Shown one piece after another: positions 11,047-23,257 of a stretch of DNA of 64,000 nucleotides (the first letter of the stretch is position 1; each line of letters begins with the position of its first letter). Source of the stretch: Persicaria tinctoria. Taxonomy: Eukaryota; Streptophyta; Magnoliopsida; Caryophyllales; Polygonaceae. The notes beneath the pieces are model-generated. The model had not been told where the DNA came from. It did no database searches and saw nothing but the letters and a program-made list of their open reading frames with translations. Where the stretch lies: the NCBI GenBank assembly GCA_037127255.1, contig JBANSL010000004.1:30470467-30534466 (forward strand). Reading direction: 5' to 3'. The position numbers and the translations under genes were made by a program.

Positions 11047-11200
11047 GGGGGGAATATAGAGGTGGATAATGTATGTTAGTAGATAGGCGCGCTTTATAGT
11101 TTAGTTGCTTGTAAGTTGCTATTGTGAGCTAGTTATATGAGTATATATAGAGGTTGTACCACACATTTTAAAATTCCATAATATGCTCTCTCTTTTCCAT
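11047..11200 (+). repeat. Polypurine tract and 3' LTR of Copia D (right end uncertain)
   Basis: GAGGGGGGAAT follows the pol stop and is a Copia polypurine tract. The LTR would begin near 11057 (TATAGAGG, possibly a mutated TG start). A TATA-like GTATATATAGAGG lies at about 11140-11152. Without the 5' LTR the right end cannot be fixed. Confidence 0.55.
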
Positions 11201-11857
11201 CTGCTCATGGTGATATGATCACCGAGTTCGATTGTGATCTCTGAGCCAGATTGCAACCGGATTCAGCTTGTTTACACGTTGTTTTCTTAAATGAGCAGTT
11301 CTTCGCCTGCACAATATTGGGGAAGGTGGAACTCCACCATCACTATAGGACCTGAAAAGGATACTTTGAGTGATTCGTACAAGTTTTTCTTCTGAAAAAC
11401 GAAGCCCACTTGCAAACGAAAAGATATCACTTTCCATTGTTTCAATCATCTTTTTGAGACTTGTAGGTCCAAATGTAGCACAATAATAGATATGTGCTGT
11501 TAAGCTTTGGTCTTGCAAGGTCAATAACATGTTTGCGCATGAAAGGATTAGCGATTCATAAAGTACTGACATGGACAACTGGAAATGGATTACAAGTTGT
11601 GCAACAACAAGATATGATATGTTCTTTTAAACACAGATGATCATCCAAATTAAAACATATTTACAATAACAATCCCAATGCCAATCTGGATTAGCCTTGA
11701 CATACTAGGCTTACATTGGACATGAAGGGTAACAATTAAATTGAAGAAAAGGAAGCGCCTTTTGCATCTTGGATTCACTGAGTTTGCTAGTTATTCGATC
11801 ACTGTTTCTCCCTCCCCTGGTTCCTCAGCAGAGGATGGAGCTCAGGAATGAAAACTC
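11201..11857. other. Interval between Copia D LTR and protease gene
   Basis: About 650 bp. A 119-codon minus-strand ORF (11219-11578) overlaps likely LTR sequence at one end and matches nothing I recognise. The part from about 11640 to 11857 is probably the protease 3' UTR. No polyadenylation site could be fixed. Confidence 0.4.
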
Positions 11858-13667
<1,810 letters not shown>

Positions 13668-13776
13668 GGCTTGATCGGTTCAACGAGGATTGAGAGGATT
13701 GTTGGTTGGGGAGAAGATGTTTTAAGGGTTGTCTTTGGATGGGGCTTGGTGAGAGGATTGTGGGATACCAAACCTG

Positions 13777-13784
13777 TTTTTATA
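13777..13784 (-). promoter_or_regulatory. TATA box of the cysteine protease gene
   Basis: TATAAAAA on the minus strand, 110 bp upstream of the ATG, a usual distance for a plant core promoter with a short 5' UTR. Confidence 0.65.
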
Positions 13785-13859
13785 GGCACTAGTATCGAAC
13801 TAGGAGGTAAAGTCAATAATGTGCTCTCCTTTTTTTATTTAATAAATAGTAATCGGTAA

Positions 13860-14481
13860 CCGCACAGTTTATTATAATAAATAAAAAAATGTTTAATATA
13901 TTTTTTTTCTGAAATTTAAAGGTTATAATAATTTGGTTGAAATGTTTAGATCTTTTAATACACCTTTTTAGCTATATATACCTTTTTAGTTACATATAAT
14001 AAATTCGAAATATATATATATATATAATCTTTTTACTTATCTTAACAATATTTCTTATCAATTAATTATCCCTCTACACATATCTTCACTGGATATGATA
14101 TTTTAGTGCGTAGAAATCTAATCAAACTCGCTCGATATAATTTTAGTAGTTGATTAAATAAATTAACATGGTAAAATCAATTGATTATTTATTCTCTTTT
14201 CTTCATCTATCTTTACCTTAATCTATAAGAATTCTTTTAATTATATATAAGTATATTTTATATATTAGATAGTTATCGGATTTGGATCCACTTACAGTGC
14301 AATATATAAATATATTTTATGTAGATTACTTTTGTAATATAGTCATAATTAATTTCAGTGATCTAGGTCGTTTCACGCCTCTGTTTTCGTATTTTGTACA
14401 GATAGATATAGATTGTTGAATTTAATTAATTATATCACATACTATATTTAAGATTTATGTATTCATTAAAAAAATTCTTAT
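13860..14481. other. AT-rich intergenic DNA upstream of the protease
   Basis: Very AT-rich with short AT runs (for example near 14010). No ORF, RNA gene or recognisable transposon end seen. It may hold distal promoter elements of the protease gene. Confidence 0.5.
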
Positions 14482-15473
14482 TTATAAGATATTTTGAATA
14501 GGTCAAATTTCAATAATCAATAGTAAAAGAAAGATAAAACTTTTGCTTGGATAAGATCGGTCAGGCGTATGTACATAAATTTCTTTAATTGATTAATATT
14601 TGAATGTTTCATGTAAAATTTATTTGGTTAAATAATACTTACATCGATTTTTAAATTAAGAAATTAACTATTTTACGATTCATGTGTACAACTAATAAAA
14701 ATAAAGCATAAATTAAAACTAATTAATGTACGTATTTTAAACATGATAATAAAATAAAATGAATGTATTTTAAACATGATAATAAAATAAATTTAGTTAA
14801 TATGAAATATCTTGTAACTCGGTAAAGATTAAAACAAAACTAATGAATATGGGATGGAAGATTTATTGTCATCCAAAATCAATTTGTTTAAATCTCTTTT
14901 TTTATTTATATCTTTTCTCATAAAAGTTATAAAGATTAGGAGAGAAGATAAGTGCTACGGCTTGTCATTGGATTCAGTTACAGTAGTGTATGCATGCATT
15001 TGTTAATTATATTTTGTTAAACGGATAAATATCTCAATCACATAATCTAATTAAAGTATAAGTTATAAGGTTATGTTGAATAAATTGTGTAAAAAGAGAA
15101 GTTTTTAGCTAACTATATTTTTTTATTAATTGATGTGACTCAGAAATATAATACCACTTTAATCCAGAAAATGTCATGCAAGCAAAAATAATCCCGCTTT
15201 AATCCAGAAAATTCCGTGGCCGGAAAATGCCACGCAAGCAAAAATAATCCAGCTTTAATCCATAAAATTTCGTGGCCGCGAAGTCGCGCTTGTGGCCTCT
15301 GTTTTAGTGTTTTATATAGAATGTAGATATAGATTTAGAATTCCAATGGCATTAACCTACGTGGCAGCATGGGAGCAATATCATTACTCCCTCCGTATCG
15401 CAAAACTTGTAGTTTTAGGATTTTACACGGGTATTAAGGAACCCTATACTCCCCTTTTCGGCCTTCTATTATA

Positions 15474-15704
15474 CTCGTTTCGATTAAAAAAAATGGCGTT
15501 TGAATTTTTAATACGTATTTTAAGGAGTTAAAAACTATATAATATATTAACTTTTTTATTATTATTTTTTTATAATCTAATACTTATTACCAACAAATAT
15601 TAAGTTGTAAAAATATAATTTAAAAAAAGTTGATATTTTATATAGTTTTTAGCTTCTTAAAATACGTGTTAAAAAGTCAAACGACATCCTTTTTGGATCG
15701 GAGG
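15474..15704. mobile_element. Stowaway-like MITE, copy in unit 1
   Basis: A 231-bp element flanked by TA. Its two ends are imperfect inverted repeats over about 80 bp (CGTTTGA...TTTAA..ACGTATTTTAAG), so the transcript could fold as a long hairpin. It is inserted in the mariner-like terminal region. Confidence 0.8.
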
Positions 15705-16723
15705 TATTATAAAAAAAATGGTACAAATGCATTATAAGATATATTGAATAGGTCAAATTTCAATAATCAATAGTAAAAGAAAGATAAAACTTTTGCTTGG
15801 ATAAGATCGGTCAGGCGTATGTACATAAATTTCTTTAATTGATTAATATTTGAATGTTTCATGTAAAATTTATTTGGTTAAATAATACTTACATCGATTT
15901 GTAAATTAATAAATTAACTATTTTACGATTCATGTGTACAACTAATAAAAATAAAGCATAAATTAAAACTAATTAATGTACGTATTTTAAACATGATAAT
16001 AAAATAAAATGAATGTATTTTAAACATGATAATAAAATAAATTTAGTTAATATGAAATATGTTGTAACTCGGTAAAGATTAAAACAAAACTAATGAATAT
16101 GGGATGGAAGATTTATTGTCATCCAAAATCAATTTGTTTAAATCTCTTCTTTTATTTATATCTTTTCTCATAAAAGTTATAAAGATTAGGAGAGAAGATA
16201 AGTGCTACGGCTTGTCATTGGATTCAGTTACAGTAGTGTATGCATGCATTTGTTAATTATATTTTGTTAAACGGATAAATATCTCAATCACATAATCTAA
16301 TTAAAGTATAAGTTATAAGGTTATGTTGAATAAATTGTGTAAAAAGAGAAGTTTTTAGCTAACTATATTTTTTTATTAATTGATGTGACTCAGAAATATA
16401 ATACCACTTTAATCCAGAAAATGTCATGCAAGCAAAAATAATCCCGCTTTAATCCAGAAAATTCCGTGGCCGGAAAATGCCACGCAAGCAAAAATAATCC
16501 AGCTTTAATCCATAAAATTTCGTGGCCGCGAAGTCGCGCTTGTGGCCTCTGTTTTAGTGTTTTATATAGAATGTAGATATAGATTTAGAATTCCAATGGC
16601 ATTAACCTACGTGGCAGCATGGGAGCAATATCATTACTCCCTCCGTATCGCAAAACTTGTAGTTTTAGGATTTTACACGGGTATTAAGGAACCCTATACT
16701 CCCCTTTTCGGCCTTCTATTATA

Positions 16724-16954
16724 CTCGTTTCGATTAAAAAAAATGGCGTTTGAATTTTTAATACGTATTTTAAGGAGTTAAAAACTATATAATATATTAA
16801 CTTTTTTATTATTATTTTTTTATAATCTAATACTTATTACCAACAAATATTAAGTTGTAAAAATATAATTTAAAAAAAGTTGATATTTTATATAGTTTTT
16901 AGCTTCTTAAAATACGTGTTAAAAAGTCAAACGACATCCTTTTTGGATCGGAGG
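16724..16954. mobile_element. Stowaway-like MITE, copy in unit 2
   Basis: Copy of 15474-15704 made by the 1250-bp tandem duplication, not by independent transposition. Confidence 0.8.
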
Positions 16955-17973
16955 TATTATAAAAAAAATGGTACAAATGCATTATAAGATATATTGAATA
17001 GGTCAAATTTCAATAATCAATAGTAAAAGAAAGATAAAACTTTTGCTTGGATAAGATCGGTCAGGCGTATGTACATAAATTTCTTTAATTGATTAATATT
17101 TGAATGTTTCATGTAAAATTTATTTGGTTAAATAATACTTACATCGATTTGTAAATTAATAAATTAACTATTTTACGATTCATGTGTACAACTAATAAAA
17201 ATAAAGCATAAATTAAAACTAATTAATGTACGTATTTTAAACATGATAATAAAATAAAATGAATGTATTTTAAACATGATAATAAAATAAATTTAGTTAA
17301 TATGAAATATGTTGTAACTCGGTAAAGATTAAAACAAAACTAATGAATATGGGATGGAAGATTTATTGTCATCCAAAATCAATTTGTTTAAATCTCTTTT
17401 TTTATTTATATCTTTTCTCATAAAAGTTATAAAGATTAGGAGAGAAGATAAGTGCTACGGCTTGTCATTGGATTCAGTTACAGTAGTGTATGCATGCATT
17501 TGTTAATTATATTTTGTTAAACGGATAAATATCTCAATCACATAATCTAATTAAAGTATAAGTTATAAGGTTATGTTGAATAAATTGTGTAAAAAGAGAA
17601 GTTTTTAGCTAACTATATTTTTTTATTAATTGATGTGACTCAGAAATATAATATCACTTTAATCCAGAAAATGTCATGCAAGCAAAAATAATCCCGCTTT
17701 AATCCAGAAAATTCCGTGGCCGGAAAATGTCACGCAAGCAAAAATAATCCAGCTTTAATCCATAAAATTTCGTGGCCGCGAAGTCGCGCTTGTGGCCTCT
17801 GTTTTAGTGTTTTATATAGAATGTAGATATAGATTTAGAATTCCAATGGCATTAACCTATGTGGCAGCATGGGAGCAATATCATTACTCCCTCCGTATCG
17901 CAAAACTTGTAGTTTTAGGATTTTACACGGGTATTAAGGAACCCTATACTCCCCTTTTCGGCCTTCTATTATA

Positions 17974-18204
17974 CTCGTTTCGATTAAAAAAAATGGCGTT
18001 TGAATTTTTAATACGTATTTTAAGGAGTTAAAAACTATATAATATATTAACTTTTTTATTATTATTTTTTTATAATCCAATACTTATTACCAACAAATAT
18101 TAAGTTGTAAAAATATAATTTAAAAAAAGTTGATATTTTATATAGTTTTTAGCTTCTTAAAATATGTGTTAAAAAGTCAAACGACATCCTTTTTGGATCG
18201 GAGG
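17974..18204. mobile_element. Stowaway-like MITE, copy in unit 3
   Basis: Copy in the unit that is contiguous with the mariner-like element body; it lies 87 bp inside that element's left end. Confidence 0.8.
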
Positions 18205-18489
18205 TATTATAAAAAAAAATGGTACAAATGCATTATTACTCCTCTAATCATACATAATTATTGTGGAACATTTCAAGAAAAACTCTTCCACTACCCAAGT
18301 CAACAAATTGGATAATTAGGCTTTTCCATTACCGGGTATTTGAATTAAAAATTCATCCCCCGCCTACTGATCAGGACAATTGAAATTGAAACTTTTCATC
18401 TTGGAGCCAAAGCCAACAGTAAGTACGTAATGAAAATTTTTCTACAAATACACCAAGATACTACCCATTTCGAATGGTTCCGACAATGG

Positions 18490-20600
18490 CTTTCGATGAG
18501 AACCTTACTTTTACTTCTTCTCTAATGAAAATCTTCCCTTCGATCTAAATGAATTACCCAACTTAGAGGGTGATGAATGTGACGAATTTGAGGAGGTACA
18601 AGAGGTTGATCAAAAAAACACCGACATACCGATTTTACAAGCCGATCAAGAGGTGGAAGGAGCTTTCCCATTTATCTTGGATCTAAATGTTCACCCAAAT
18701 TTCGAGCATCAAGATTCTGCAGGTATGTAATTGTATTTCAGTTTGAAGTGTAAAATCGAGAACTTCTTCTCTTAATTAAAATCTTCCCTTCGATCTAAAT
18801 GAATTACCCAACTTAGAGGGTGATGAATGTGACAAATTTGAGGAGGCACAAGAGGTTGATCAAAACAACACCGACATACTGATTTTACAAGTTAATCAAG
18901 AGGTGGAAGGAGCTATCCCGTTTATCTTTGATATAAATGTTCACCCAAATTTCGAGCATAGGTATGTAATTGTATTTCAGTTTGAAGTGTAAAATCGAGA
19001 ACGATCGAGATGTTTTCTCTGAATAAATCAAATGATGTTAAATGTCTCATATTTCCATTTGTTTCTTTACTGGAATGTTTAGCAATCATATAAAGTTTCA
19101 ATTTGTTTCATGTATTTCAAGTTGTCTCGTGTGTTTCGTTTGTCTATAAAGATGTTCAATGTCTCATATGTCTTGTATTTCAATTTGTTTCGTTAGCTTA
19201 TTGATATGTCTACATAATTAAAACTTTCGGGGCTTCAGCAGATGATGAATTAAATGAAGTTGAACACCATGACCAGAGACGTAATACGATTTTATCAAAT
19301 GAAGAGAAGCAACTGATCTACCATGCTTTGCTCGAGAAAAGTATGAACAACAAGCTGAAGCGCAATACAACTAAAGAAGTTGCCTCCTAATTTTCAGCGC
19401 CCTTACATGTTGTCCAACAAATTTGGAGACGAGCAAGAGAGACTCCACATGGAACAGTAGTTTCTTTTGCCATTAGCAGACCATGGAATTTTGGTAGGAA
19501 GCGAGTTGAGATTGACCTCAACCGCATCAAGGGGATACCTTTGAATCGAAGAACAACGATAAGGTCAATGTCCGAAGCTCTAAATATGAATAAAGATACT
19601 TTGTTTAGGCGCTTCAAGGAAGGCCTTATCCAACGTCACTCTGATGCTATAAAACCGTATTTAACGGCGGAGCATAAGATAGCGAGGCTAAAATGGTGCT
19701 TATCTATGTTAGAAGCCAGTAGTTTGCCTTACGAACAAAGATTCGATGATATGTACGATGTTGTACACATCGATGAAAAGTGGTTCTACATGACAAAGAG
19801 GTCGACATCATACTACATGTTAGCGGATGAAGAATAACCGTTGCGATCATGTCAAAGTAAAAATTTCATTGGAAAAGTAATGTTTATTGCGGTTGTGGCA
19901 ATGCCTAGATTCGACAACGATGGCAATGAAACATTTTCGACAAAGATAGGGGTGTTTCCGCTAGTGACCGTGCAGCCGGCCCAAAGGCGAAGTCGGAATA
20001 GAGAAGCTGGAACCTTAGAAACAAAACCGATCACATCCGTGAAAAAGGAAACAATAAGGACCTTTTTGCTTGAGAAGATCATTCCTGCGATACAAGCTAA
20101 ATGGCCGCGGGAAGATTCAGGAAGGACAATCTTTATACAACAAGACAATGCAAGAACTCATATTTGTCCGGATGATGAAGAATTTCGCATTGTTGCGTCA
20201 CAAAATGGGTTCGACATTCGACTACATGCCTACCAGCCAACTCTCATGACCTAAACGTTCTTGATCTTGGCTTCTTCAATGCTATCCAATCTCTACAAGA
20301 CAAGGAGTGTGCAAAGACAGTTGATGACCTCATCTTGGCTGTTGAGAATGCATTTGCAGAATATCCAACAACAAAGATCAATCATGTTTTCTTGACTCTA
20401 CAAGGATGCATGAAAGAAATCATGGCAGCCGGTGGATCGATCGGATAAAAACTTCCACACGTGTACAAGGTCGGATTAGAAAGGCGTGGCCAACTTCCTC
20501 AGCAAATAACTTGCGACTATGATTTGGTACAAAATGCAATCAATATTGTAGAGAATAACCGTGGACGAGGAGAGGTGCGTTTATTTTGTATGGGTATGGT
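18490..20600 (+). pseudogene. Mariner-like DD39D transposase, decayed
   Basis: Cut-and-paste transposase. Exon 1 (from about 18513, start codon not identifiable) encodes an acidic region with FDLNELP and LDLNVHP and ends at a GTATGT donor near 18722. A 3' splice site (GGCTTCAG) near 19240 opens the main exon. The catalytic triad is recognisable: HIDEKWF (first Asp), QQDNARTH (second Asp) and DLNVLDLGFF (third Asp), the plant DD39D type. Breaks: stop TAA after TTKEVAS near 19387; stop TAA at 19835-19837; one-base deletion near 20240 just before the third Asp motif; stop TAA near 20446. Exon 1 is duplicated (18513-19001). The protein cannot be made whole; the ends could still be mobilised by another transposase. 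Confidence 0.92.
18513..19001 (+). repeat. Tandem duplication of transposase exon 1 with its splice donor
   Basis: Unit 1 (18513-18761) and unit 2 (18762 to about 19001) are near copies; unit 2 lacks about a dozen bases before the donor. Both retain the GTATGTAATTG donor region. Confidence 0.88.
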
Positions 20601-22064
20601 TTTGTAAACAATGTGCTTCACCATAAAGCACTTGTCATTTTGATCTTTTGTGTAGGTGCATGCACAATCTCTTCTATCGCATCTGTTTTTATTTCTAAAT
20701 TTGGTGCTTGCATAATAGTTTCAATTTTATGTGTAAATCTTTAGACACCATCTTTCTTGGCGTTGAAATTCACCTATATCCAGGGGGTAATACTATATCT
20801 TTAAGTTTATAATAAGTTGGATGCATTTTTTATTTGAATAGGTGGCAAATTCTTTATCTTTAAGACTTGCTCATGTCCAGTGGATACATTACATTGTTAT
20901 TTAAGGGATGTAGATAACAATCACTTGCAAAAAGCTGCTGCTAAACTTGCATATTGCAATTATAAGCACAAAGCCAAACTTGCACAAGTTAGTAACTATG
21001 CCACTAATAAGTTTATACTGTCATAAAAAACACTAATCAGCTAGGATTCGGGAATCGTTCGTAAAAGCCAATGGTTAAGACTCACTGCAATATATTACCG
21101 CTGGTAGGTTTGATTAAATAATGAAAATAAAATTATAGACAGTAGCCACTCATCAAAAGAATCAAACCATGGAAATCATCTATGTCTAAATAACACAAAA
21201 GCTAGATGATCTCTTTACATTGTAAAGGCAACAGTAGACTACAATACGGAGTACAGTAGGTAATTGCAAATTAGACAAAAACATCAACTAAAATCTTAAC
21301 CCCTTATATTCTAATCCAAACTTTAGGATTAAACCAAAGCCAACAGTGAGTGCATCAATCCATTGCATCTAGTTACATTATGGTTCAAAATTCGCAATAA
21401 CCTTAGCTAACCCTTTATACCCTGATCCAATTGAAGCTTGGAAGTAAAATCCTGAACATAATCAAGCTGAGTTCATCAAGTACTTTGTCCGAACTGACTC
21501 GTAGCTCGATGGTATGCTTGTTCAAATCAAACTAGCTATCCACCTTACAACTCGAATGCGCATCAAACACGTCCTCCTCTTTTGACGGTTCATTCAAATC
21601 AAATTCATGAACGACCTTCAAACCACTACCCATTTTGAGAGCCAAATCCATGGAAGTCACGGTGTCCTCAATTTTTGTCATCCCTAAAGAAAGCAAATTT
21701 ACACACAACACACAAAAGGTAAGTGATTAAAACGAAATTGAATCAAGTTGAAACAGAAAAAAATACATTATCATTGAATAGGAAAAAAAAAGAAAAAATA
21801 TGTACTTGGAGAGAACAAGGAAGAAGGCAGTATAGTGAGAGAGAGGGAGAGAGCGAGAGCATGAGGGAGAGAAGAGGCCTGTTATAGGGAAAAAAAACAC
21901 AATACCCGAAGCAGAGCTGCAGAAGGAATTTGAAGAGTTTTCCCACACAAAATCAAAAATTCAGTCTCACATGGAGTACAAGGGGTATAGGTTGCAGGCT
22001 AAAACAACATTTTTTTATACAAGTATTAAGCCCTAAAACTACAAGTTTTGCGATACGGGGGGAG
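20601..22064. other. Non-coding 3' part of the mariner-like element
   Basis: About 1.5 kb between the transposase end and the right inverted repeat. A GA-rich microsatellite lies at about 21834-21870. One short minus-strand ORF with a DLNEP motif (21532-21681) is listed separately. Otherwise no coding signal is seen. Confidence 0.6.
21532..21681 (-). CDS. Possible small ORF with DLNEP motif (49 aa), doubtful
   Basis: Minus-strand ATG to TAG, acidic, containing FDLNEPSKEEDVF. A TTTCTTTAG-like 3' splice site lies just upstream of the ATG. The DLNEP core is like the DLNELP and DLNVHP segments of the transposase N-terminus, so it may be an inverted fragment of a related transposase exon rather than a gene. 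No homologue is recognised. Confidence 0.25.
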   Translation of the reverse strand: MTKIEDTVTSMDLALKMGSGLKVVHEFDLNEPSKEEDVFDAHSSCKVDS

Positions 22065-22399
22065 TACTATTTACTAATGAGGGTAGATGTCGAAATCCTT
22101 CACTGAGCAATAAAGGTATTCGATCTTATTAGCCACTTAATTACCATTATAGGGTACGTGCGATGAAGACACTTCTCTCACCCTCGATAGTAGAATTCAG
22201 ATATCTAACATAATCGGTTCTATTTCCAAAAAGTACATTTTTTTTTTATTTCAGATGGTTTGTGATTATGAGAGAATCTTCTTTAATCTATACCTTATTG
22301 ATATCTACATTCATATAGTCGATAATACTTTGTCTTAGAGCCAAGATATCTACCTTTAATAGGTTTTGTGGGTCTACCCTACCAAAACTCATATGAATA
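22065..22399. other. Short interval right of the mariner-like element
   Basis: About 330 bp of AT-rich DNA; nothing recognisable. Confidence 0.5.
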
Positions 22400-23257
22400 G
22401 GTCGACTTGCCCAATCTCTTATTACGTCTCTCGTAGAGCTGTTATTTTGAGAGTTATTTCATCAAGATTGAGTTTGACGTCCATATTGGGGTTTTCTCCA
22501 TGTAGATGATCTTCGGCGTTGTCTTTCATTTCCTTACTGAGGTTCCCTTTACAATGATTCAAAGTGTCATCTACATCTTTTTCCTTAGAGGGTTGTTTTC
22601 TCCAAATTTTCATATATGTATATTTTGTGTGGGTGGGGGTTCATGTCTAAAAATCAATTGGATTATGATAAACCATATAGTCCACCATGTGAAGGCTAGT
22701 GTTTTTTTTTTTTTCGTTTTCCTTAGCTTGGTGCCTAGCATCACAAGTATGGTTTAATTTTTCTTGATTATGTAATCATGTTGGTGATACTAAGGATTGT
22801 TGATTATTATTATATTGACATTCTAAGAAGAGATGCATGCCATCCTCCACTGCGTGATTGCATAGTACACATGTTGTTAGGACAGCGACTCCTTTCTATA
22901 TGAGTCGAGAGGTTGTTAGGAGTCTCATGTGACTCAATTTTCAGAGGAAGTTTTTAACTTTAGAGGGATATCTAATTTCCAAATCCAAGCGTTGTTATCC
23001 ATGTCCACACTAGAGTGTAATGTGATAAGTTTATATGCACTTGTCATCGTAAATCATCCTTCTTATCCGGCCACTAGTATAAACTGTCTTCAAAATGGTT
23101 TTTCGGTAGTGGAATATCCAATATATATTTAACAATGCTTTGTGAAACAGTCATTATTAACTTTTCTATCCACCATTGGCCACCTATAATGTAGTCATTC
23201 ACTGTTCGGTAGCGGAACATCCACTATATCTCTAACAATGCTTTGTGGGATGGTTCA
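22400..23257 (-). pseudogene. LINE remnant, zinc-binding (zf-RVT) end, split by element 2
   Basis: On the minus strand, the pattern SAYKLITL ... KVKNFL(stop)KLSH ... LLTTSRLI ... CVLCNHAVEDGMHLFLEC at about 22815-23070 is the zf-RVT region that follows RT in plant L1-type LINEs. Several stops and frameshifts are present. The piece at 40985 to about 41300 is its continuation across element 2, with the 5-bp duplication GTTCA marking the insertion. Most of the RT is missing between the two pieces, so the LINE was already deleted. Confidence 0.75.

Larger units (their letters stand above)
6810..11200 (+). mobile_element. Copia D retrotransposon, 3' part (5' part beyond window)
   Basis: Copia-order pol (protease, integrase, RT, RNase H) on the plus strand, followed by a polypurine tract and the start of a 3' LTR. 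Its gag is cut at 6810 by element 1, so the 5' LTR and gag start lie upstream of the window. Frameshifts and stop codons show it is inactive and older than element 1. Confidence 0.88.
14482..18236 (+). repeat. Three tandem copies of a 1250-bp unit
   Basis: Units at 14482-15731, 15732-16981 and 16982 to about 18236, differing by only a handful of bases. Each unit holds about 0.9 kb of flanking DNA, the left terminal repeat of the mariner-like element (CTCCCTCCGTATCGC at 15387, 16637 and 17887) and a MITE. Only the third copy is joined to the rest of the mariner-like element. The duplication therefore arose after both insertions. Confidence 0.95.
17887..22064 (+). mobile_element. Mariner-like (Tc1/mariner, plant DD39D) transposon
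   Basis: Terminal inverted repeats of about 33 bp match with one mismatch: CTCCCTCCGTATCGCAAAAC at 17887 and its complement ending at 22064. TA target duplications lie at 17885-17886 and 22065-22066. The 4.2-kb body carries a decayed transposase. The ends start with CTCCCTCCGT, usual for plant mariners and Stowaway MITEs. Confidence 0.93.

Noticed and set aside
11219..11578. 119-codon minus ORF between Copia D and the protease
   Set aside because: Overlaps probable LTR sequence and matches no family I know; not supported as a gene.
15292..18031. Identical 79-codon ORFs at 15292, 16542 and 17792
   Set aside because: They run across flank, the mariner-like terminal repeat and into the MITE; they recur only because the 1250-bp unit is triplicated. 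No protein features.
21727..21948. Minus-strand Ser/Phe-rich ORFs
   Set aside because: Low-complexity translation of a GA microsatellite and A-rich DNA inside the mariner-like element.
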